Below are positions 1-4,607 of a DNA stretch of 6,533 bases, piece after piece. The notes under the pieces were generated by a model. The model was not told the DNA's origin. It did not search any database and saw only the letters and a program-made list of their open reading frames with translations. Each line of letters starts with the position of its first letter. The first letter of the stretch is position 1. The translations under genes were made by a program, and so were the position numbers. Source of the DNA: Desulfuromonadales bacterium C00003107 (GTDB taxonomy: Bacteria; Desulfobacterota; Desulfuromonadia; Desulfuromonadales; Syntrophotaleaceae). The stretch spans positions 1 through 6,533 of the forward strand of contig MAXT01000189.1 of the NCBI GenBank assembly GCA_001751225.1. Reading direction: 5' to 3'.

Positions 1-514
1 CAATCTCGCCGTCACAATTGAGATCGGATACGGCAAGCGAGCGAAACTCATTTCCAGCAGGTTGCTGGGGCCACCCCGGCTCGAAGTAGCCTTCATTGTT
101 GTATACTGAGACGTAGCCGCCACTGTGTGCGGTCACAATCTCAATTGCGCCGTCATTGTCCACGTCAGCAATTACGATTCCGGGCCATGTTCGCCCGACA
201 TTGTCAACGCTGCCCGGATCCTCGCTCCGGTCGTGCCCGGACTTCGCGCGCCACAAAAGGTCGCCAGTCGTGCCGTTGAGCGCAACGACCGAGTAAGCCG
301 AAGCAACAATCTCCATATCGCCGTCAGAATCCAGATCAGCCACCGCTGGCGAAGAGTACCAGCCGGTCTCGCACCACGAACTGTAGCAGCCGCATTGCTG
401 CCACTTGAGAATCGGTGCTGCGATTTCGCTTCCATCCGCAGTACATGCCGCGGATGCCAGTATAGATAGAACTAGTATAGTACGGATTGCAATTCTCTTT
501 TGCGTATGTATCAC
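1..514 (-). CDS. Secreted FG-GAP/VCBS-repeat protein, C-terminus cut by window edge
   Basis: This reading frame is open from a GTG at 514-512 to the left edge, giving 171 residues with no stop. The first 25 residues form a Sec signal peptide: basic n-region (K6, R7, R11), hydrophobic core ILVLSILASAA, then a polar stretch. After a Cys-rich segment (C41, C43, C48) come FG-GAP/VCBS-type repeats, each with an acidic loop followed by a beta strand: DLDSDGDMEIV at 60-70, DVDNDGAIEIV at 117-127, and the start of a third, DLNCDGEI, at 164-171. Spacing is about 50-57 residues. Such repeats form calcium-binding beta-propeller blades in extracellular proteins, so this is probably a secreted or surface beta-propeller involved in adhesion or binding; the ligand is unknown. 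The GTG overlaps the stop of the upstream gene as GTGA, which suggests translational coupling. The C24 neighbourhood (SAAC) is a poor lipobox. The start is well supported because no other start precedes the signal peptide. Confidence 0.85.
   Translation of the reverse strand, partial: MIHTQKRIAIRTILVLSILASAACTADGSEIAAPILKWQQCGCYSSWCETGWYSSPAVADLDSDGDMEIVASAYSVVALNGTTGDLLWRAKSGHDRSEDPGSVDNVGRTWPGIVIADVDNDGAIEIVTAHSGGYVSVYNNEGYFEPGWPQQPAGNEFRSLAVSDLNCDGEI
511..514 (-). other. GTGA stop/start overlap between the SprT-like and FG-GAP genes
   Basis: The SprT-like gene ends AGG TGA and the downstream gene begins with GTG inside the same bases, giving a 4-base GTGA overlap. The upstream context GAGAGGTGAT also resembles the Shine-Dalgarno consensus itself, but no usable start lies a suitable distance after it, so re-initiation at the GTG is the better reading. 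Confidence 0.7.
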
Positions 515-1254
515 CTCTCGTTGTCTGATTGCCTCAGATGTTCGAGGGGAATATAATACTTACTGTACATCGCTCCTGAAAGATCCCTGTAGTCCCCGTC
601 CGGATCTTTGACCATAACCGTGGCACGCACAGTTATTCGGGTTATGACTCCATGGTATGTCACTCCGCCGTATTCAAACGAGACATTGGAGCCCACTCGC
701 AGATCGTACTTCGCATGGGCGCGCTCTGCCTGTGTCACCAGCCGGTGGGTGACATCAGTGTGTCCGAAGATGTCCCTACTCAGACGCTTGAAACGAGGGC
801 TGGAACAGCTCGTGGAACCAAAGTGCACCTGCTCCAGAAGATGGATTATCTCGTGCTCAAGGATGCGCATGGTCGCTTCGAGCCGGTCACGGCAGATGAC
901 GCCGTTCACGGTCACCTGCCGCGTGACATCACTAAACGTCTGGAAGATGAGCGCTGTTGACAACACAATCGTATGCGTGCCGATTGCGTCCCTGTGTTCT
1001 ATCTTTCCGCCTGCCCGAGTCATTCGATCAGATAGGCGAAAAAAGATCTTGCCGTTGTAATTCTTGTTGAAAAATCCGTCAAAGAAATGGGTGTCGCACA
1101 GATCAAAGAGACGTGCAAGGTCGTCTGGTCCTATTACGTTGAAGTTCCCCTGATCGATGTTTTTGGATTCTGTAATAATTGTGCGATATATCTTTCTGCG
1201 CTTCTTCTTAATCTGCCTGGACGTGTATCTCAAATTGGTTAAATTTCCCTTCAT
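511..1254 (-). CDS. SprT-like zinc metallopeptidase family protein
   Basis: The 247-residue protein contains a SprT-like domain at about 45-170. It has the upstream helix LARLFDLCDTHFFDG (46-60), the core strand RLSDRMTRAGGKI (73-85), and the zinc-binding helix with H134-E135-I-I-H138 (DNA 841-855). The family's usual third ligand, the His of an HGPxF-like motif, is replaced here by S151 in SCSSPRF; C150, H144, H165 (FGHT) or H170 could take its place. A small C-terminal beta domain at about 186-240 has the pattern GVITRITVRATVMVKDPDG. From memory, the same two-domain layout with SCSxxRF and FGHT occurs in bacterial SprT-like proteins, so this is a recognisable subfamily rather than a decayed gene. 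Characterised SprT/SPRTN proteins cleave DNA-bound proteins; the substrate here is unknown. The N-terminus is very basic (KKKRRK at 16-21). The start at 1254 has no clear Shine-Dalgarno and lies 41 bp after the purT stop. Confidence 0.87.
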   Translation of the reverse strand: MKGNLTNLRYTSRQIKKKRRKIYRTIITESKNIDQGNFNVIGPDDLARLFDLCDTHFFDGFFNKNYNGKIFFRLSDRMTRAGGKIEHRDAIGTHTIVLSTALIFQTFSDVTRQVTVNGVICRDRLEATMRILEHEIIHLLEQVHFGSTSCSSPRFKRLSRDIFGHTDVTHRLVTQAERAHAKYDLRVGSNVSFEYGGVTYHGVITRITVRATVMVKDPDGDYRDLSGAMYSKYYIPLEHLRQSDNER

Positions 1255-1295
1255 TCTATCATCGGCGGTGGTCGCCCAATCGCTTAATCACGCAA

Positions 1296-2681
1296 TCACT
1301 GAACCACATGCATCCGCCGCTCTGTTTGCCCCTTCCACTCCGTATCAGTCGCAGTCCTGATCATGATCTTGTGCGCAGCAATTTCAGCCTTCCTCTTCGC
1401 ATCGAACGCATCTCTGCCCATTGCGAGCGCGATTCCCATCCGCTCCTCAACGATCCACCCGGCATGGTATGCAAGCGGTTTTCCGAAGAGATAGATGTTG
1501 GTACCGGCAACAGTCATCGCATCGAAGAGACCCCTGTACTCGGGATCAAAACCCTGCGCAGGCGAGATTATCACATGGGATGCTGCAGGTGCGATCGGAT
1601 CGAATAGCCGGTAGCCATCCTCAATTCGTGCGGGAATAGGGAGCCCTGCTGCCGCACGCACATGCAAGCCCCCTTCATTGAAGCCTTGCGGGTGCGAGAT
1701 GTATGTAGTCATTCCGGTGTCGTGGGGGCGTGGGGCACACTCGTTGGCATATACATCGACTCTACCATCCGTCACCCTGACAAAGAGTTCGCATCCGAAG
1801 ACTCCGACTCCACCCAGCTCGTCAGTGATTCTCTTTGCCGCATCGTATATCTTCTTCTCTGCCTCTTTTGCAAGCTCGGGGTCGCTCTCAACGGACTTTC
1901 CGATCGCATCCACGTTGTACGGCAGATACTCCTCGACATTCGGGCTCTGCCACGATGAATGATAATCACCATCGATCTGGTAATGCCCAATCGGCTTCGG
2001 AAACGTGGTCACAATCTTCTCTCCGTCCTCGTCCAGATGCCTGACCGCTAGTTCGGTCACCTCGGTGTCAAACGGCACATACTCCTCGATTATCGCCATC
2101 TCTCCTGACCCGCGGGTCTCGTATCTGGCTGCGGAAATTGCCTTCTCGATCTCCTCTCGCGTCTCGATAAAATAGGAGCCCTTGCCGCTGCTTGACATGA
2201 TCGCCTTGGAAAAGCAGGGATAGCCAATCTTCTCAACTGCGTCTGTAAACTCGGATAGGTCGTCTGTGCGTGTGTATGTGTATGCACCCGTCTTGACACC
2301 CGATTTCACGATTGCCTCCCTGATGCGCTCCCTGTTCATCGCCGCGTATGTTGCACGTGCATTTGGCGTTACCAGATAGCCGTCCTCCTCGAACTCAAAG
2401 AGGATATCGAGATCGATCGCCTCAATCTCGGGTATAATAATGTCAGGGCGCTCCCGATCAACAATCGAGCGCATCGCATTCGCATCCATCATGTTGACAG
2501 TGTACGCTCTGTGTGCAACCTGCTGAGCGGGTGCACGCTCGTACCGGTCCACAGCGATCGTTTCCATGCCGAGACGTTGCGCTTCGATCACAATCTCCTT
2601 ACCAAGTTCTCCCGCGCCGAACAAGAGCAGTTTAAGCGAGTTCTTTTCGAGCGGGGCTGCGATAACGTCGAGTTTTTTCAT
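1296..2681 (-). CDS. purT: Formate-dependent phosphoribosylglycinamide formyltransferase (PurT), long archaeal form
   Basis: PurT is an ATP-grasp enzyme that makes formyl-GAR from GAR, formate and ATP, the third step of purine synthesis, in the cytosol and without formyl-tetrahydrofolate. The 461-residue protein shows the family motifs in order: FGAGELGKE (21-29, GAR binding), VDRYERAPAQQVAHRAY (44-60), IIIPEIEAI (81-89), MNRERIR (115-121), the ATP-grasp loop MSSSGKG (162-168) with K159 upstream, GCELFV (296-301), ECAPRPHDTGM (314-324) carrying the metal ligand E314 and GAR-binding D321, and LFGKP (398-402). It is longer than the E. coli enzyme (392 residues): there is an N-terminal extension of a few residues, an insert of about 20 in 246-290, several small inserts between 330 and 412, and a C-terminal tail of about 20. 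The Arg pair that binds GAR phosphate in E. coli (362-363) appears here as E413-R414. The ATG at 2681 follows AGGAT with a good spacing. PurT is common in archaea lacking PurN. Confidence 0.96.
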   Translation of the reverse strand: MKKLDVIAAPLEKNSLKLLLFGAGELGKEIVIEAQRLGMETIAVDRYERAPAQQVAHRAYTVNMMDANAMRSIVDRERPDIIIPEIEAIDLDILFEFEEDGYLVTPNARATYAAMNRERIREAIVKSGVKTGAYTYTRTDDLSEFTDAVEKIGYPCFSKAIMSSSGKGSYFIETREEIEKAISAARYETRGSGEMAIIEEYVPFDTEVTELAVRHLDEDGEKIVTTFPKPIGHYQIDGDYHSSWQSPNVEEYLPYNVDAIGKSVESDPELAKEAEKKIYDAAKRITDELGGVGVFGCELFVRVTDGRVDVYANECAPRPHDTGMTTYISHPQGFNEGGLHVRAAAGLPIPARIEDGYRLFDPIAPAASHVIISPAQGFDPEYRGLFDAMTVAGTNIYLFGKPLAYHAGWIVEERMGIALAMGRDAFDAKRKAEIAAHKIMIRTATDTEWKGQTERRMHVVQ

Positions 2682-2684
2682 AAT

Positions 2685-2689
2685 ATCCT
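2685..2689 (-). promoter_or_regulatory. Ribosome binding site of purT
   Basis: AGGAT on the minus strand, with its GG 5 bases before the ATG at 2681, fits an archaeal Shine-Dalgarno and supports this start. The local context GGATATTATG is identical to that at the HEAT-repeat gene start (4605-4614). Confidence 0.6.
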
Positions 2690-2721
2690 GCTCCCGAGAT
2701 CTGGGTTATTATTGGGTGTAA

Positions 2722-2731
2722 GGTATTTATC
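2722..2731 (-). promoter_or_regulatory. TATA-like box of the probable purT promoter
   Basis: The 75-bp gap between the HEAT gene stop and purT contains GATAAATACC on the minus strand, preceded by the purine-rich AGAACA where an archaeal BRE would lie. A start site about 25 bases downstream would fall near 2700, leaving a short leader before the purT ATG at 2681. No hairpin with a T-run is visible in the gap, so read-through from the membrane-protein genes is also possible. The call rests on sequence pattern only. Confidence 0.4.
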
Positions 2732-2756
2732 TGTTCTGGAGGATCTCTGTCGATTC

Positions 2757-4607
2757 TCAGAGCCTCAACCTGCGAACAATCTCCGGGTTCCTCAGCATCT
2801 CGCGTGCCCGCCCCAGAATGATCCAGGATATTAGGATCATGAACGCACGTTTGATCCCGGATTCATCGGACGCATCATCAAAGACACTCTTCGAGACTTT
2901 CCACAGCCCCGACACGGGGATAATCATAAATTCCCCCATCTTCCTCGTGATCTCGCTGTCAAGCTCCCATAGTTCCGGTTCCACCAGCGATGAATCGGTA
3001 AAACCTGCAGGATCGCGGATCAATGCATCCAGTTTATCCGAATACTCCTCAATTTCGCATACGAAACCAGTATCATCGAACGCGCCCACGTTATTTGAGA
3101 TGCAGACATCAATGAATCTTCCGTTTTCAATTAAATTCACGATATAGTTGCATGCAGTCTCTGCTGCATCGATCATCTCATCGATCCCTTCGCTCTCGGT
3201 ACCGTGTGCGTGCTCGATTGCGTGAGCGATTGCGGTGCAGATGCCTGTGAGATAATGTGGCATGCAGAGATCGCAGCCTGCCGGAAGGTCATTCATCGAT
3301 CGGTTCACTGACTGCTGCAGTTCACGGAGACGGTGCTGCTGCGCATCGGTCAATTGCGCTGTTACGGCAACTCCGATGGTTTCTGCGGCTTCGGATTCAG
3401 CCGTCGGTTCAGCCACCTCTTCGACCACTTCCGCCACCTCTTCGGTCGCATCTCCAGCCCCCACCTCCACCGTGTCCACAGCCGCCACTTCTGCTACTTC
3501 AGCTGCGCCTTCTGCCCCAGCCACAGCACCACCTCCAATCGCCTGATACGCTTCATTGACGGCGTCCCTGACCTTCTCGCTCGGATCATTGAGATGCCGC
3601 ATGAGCGGGTCTTTTGCAAATTGCACGAGGGAACTGTTCTTCTGCCCGATGCGCCTGATCGACTGCGCGGCATTGGCGCGGACGCGATCATCGACGTCAT
3701 CAAGAAGCACGATCAGATGTGGGATTGTGGATTCGTTGATCTCCGCGGACGCCCCAGCCATCAGTGCGGACCTGGCGCGCAGATCGGCGTCGGGGCTGTG
3801 CAACTGGTCGATAATATTCGTCTTTTTCCCGCCGACCAGTTTGAAATCGGGTTTACTGAGAGATACGGTGGGCATACCCCCCTTCTTTGATCGCATGTAT
3901 ACCAGCGCGGTTGCAACCATCAATAGAATTACAATCAAAACAAGCGCTCCGAAAACCCAGTTTTGGGCATTGTGCCGCCCTTTCCAGTCGCTATGCAGCG
4001 ATTTTATGGTGCTGTTCGCATCATCTACGATGTTTGAGACCTTTTTCTCATGTTCTGAGAGACCTGTCAAGAAAAACTCAGTTCCGTTGGATATCTCCAC
4101 AATCTTCTCATCGACATCCAAAATCTGCCTGCTGAAAGCAGCAAGCACCTCGTAATTCGTGTCATTTGATCCACCAATGTTGCTGCTCAAAACAGCCAGC
4201 GAGTCGCACGATGCGAGCATGTCGACGCGATCCGTCTCAATCGCCTGCGGCGCCCCCACAAGGGTTTTGATGGTGCTGATATTCTCAAGCGTCATCCGAC
4301 TTACAACCTCCCTCCACGCTACCGCTTCAAAGACGCTATCAACGGTTGATTCGTTCTGAACCACCGCGCCATCGTCTGTGAAGACTACAATGCCCCTTCC
4401 GCAGATTACATTTTTATATCCAACAACATAATAATTTTCCGCGCCCATCGATACCACATCGATGGTAGTAACCGAGTAGTCGAGAAGTATGCGCTCGGAA
4501 TCTGCCGCATTCACGACTACATTGTCCCCTGTTTCATTGGAATCCCCTGCGCACGGCATGGCAAGCAGTGCGGCAATCATAACGGTTAGTACCATAACTT
4601 TGATCAT
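2757..4607 (-). CDS. Signal peptide/TM/HEAT-repeat membrane protein with the shared C-terminal domain
   Basis: A 616-residue single-pass protein whose family I cannot name. Residues 1-20 are a Sec signal peptide (core VMVLTVMIAALLAMPCA). Residues 21-216 are an unrecognised ectodomain with several N-glycosylation sequons (NET, NES, NGT, NST) and a charged helical stalk at about 160-210. Residues 217-238 are a membrane segment followed by RSKK, which places the C-terminal part in the cytoplasm. Residues 264-357 are three HEAT repeats, with helix starts at IIDQLHSPDADLRARSAL, IPHLIVLLDDVDDRVRANAA and LMRHLNDPSEKVRDAV; these usually bind proteins. Residues 361-410 are an acidic Ala/Val/Glu linker. 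Residues 418-614 match the C-terminal domain of the upstream gene product: D446-x-C448-x-P450-x-Y452, C486, DPAGF (532-536), EIT then IPVSGLWKVSK (563-573), and EMLRNPEIVRRL (603-614). A short run, AFMILISWIILG (588-599), is hydrophobic but too short to be a confident second membrane segment. The start overlaps the upstream stop as ATGA and has a good ribosome binding site. A structural or sensory role beside its partner is inferred. Confidence 0.86.
   Translation of the reverse strand: MIKVMVLTVMIAALLAMPCAGDSNETGDNVVVNAADSERILLDYSVTTIDVVSMGAENYYVVGYKNVICGRGIVVFTDDGAVVQNESTVDSVFEAVAWREVVSRMTLENISTIKTLVGAPQAIETDRVDMLASCDSLAVLSSNIGGSNDTNYEVLAAFSRQILDVDEKIVEISNGTEFFLTGLSEHEKKVSNIVDDANSTIKSLHSDWKGRHNAQNWVFGALVLIVILLMVATALVYMRSKKGGMPTVSLSKPDFKLVGGKKTNIIDQLHSPDADLRARSALMAGASAEINESTIPHLIVLLDDVDDRVRANAAQSIRRIGQKNSSLVQFAKDPLMRHLNDPSEKVRDAVNEAYQAIGGGAVAGAEGAAEVAEVAAVDTVEVGAGDATEEVAEVVEEVAEPTAESEAAETIGVAVTAQLTDAQQHRLRELQQSVNRSMNDLPAGCDLCMPHYLTGICTAIAHAIEHAHGTESEGIDEMIDAAETACNYIVNLIENGRFIDVCISNNVGAFDDTGFVCEIEEYSDKLDALIRDPAGFTDSSLVEPELWELDSEITRKMGEFMIIPVSGLWKVSKSVFDDASDESGIKRAFMILISWIILGRAREMLRNPEIVRRLRL
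3412..3453 (-). repeat. Imperfect 21-bp tandem repeat in the acidic linker
   Basis: On the plus strand GCCACCTCTTCG occurs at 3412-3423 and again at 3433-3444, a 21-bp period. On the coding strand this gives successive EEVAE units of seven residues in the HEAT protein linker. The wider stretch 3378-3527 is of similar Ala/Val/Glu composition. It looks like a flexible acidic spacer grown by in-frame slippage. Confidence 0.55.
4604..4607 (-). other. ATGA stop/start overlap coupling the two membrane-protein genes
   Basis: The TGA stop of the PKD-domain gene (4606-4604) and the ATG start of the HEAT-repeat gene (4607-4605) share two bases within ATGA. This arrangement is typical of co-transcribed, translationally coupled genes whose products are needed together, which fits their shared C-terminal domain. 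Confidence 0.85.

Noticed and set aside
172..435. 87-codon minus-strand open frame
   Set aside because: It is in a different frame from the GTG-started FG-GAP gene, whose signal peptide and acidic-loop repeats are unmistakable; this one is Arg/Ala-rich shadow sequence.
490..514. Lipoprotein signal (lipobox) in the FG-GAP protein at C24
   Set aside because: The residues before the Cys are SAA, lacking the Leu-type residue at -3 of a standard lipobox, so an ordinary Sec signal peptide is the safer reading.
608..1060. 150-codon plus-strand open frame opposite the SprT-like gene
   Set aside because: The minus strand has the HExxH motif and conserved SprT segments in the same stretch; the plus-strand product is an unstructured Arg/Ser/Thr/Val-rich sequence.
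2689..2757. Hairpin terminator after the HEAT-repeat gene
   Set aside because: Only a short imperfect dyad (CCCAGATCTCGGG, 2693-2705, minus strand) is seen and no T-run follows it; it lies next to the purT ribosome binding site instead.
3333..3890. 185-codon plus-strand open frame opposite the HEAT-repeat gene
   Set aside because: Its translation is low-complexity and matches no family pattern; it mirrors the Ala/Val/Glu linker and HEAT region, which has clear domain structure on the minus strand.
3556..4155. 199-codon plus-strand open frame
   Set aside because: It is an antisense shadow of the HEAT/TM/ectodomain region, Ser/Thr-rich without domain motifs, and has no upstream signal that outweighs the minus-strand gene.
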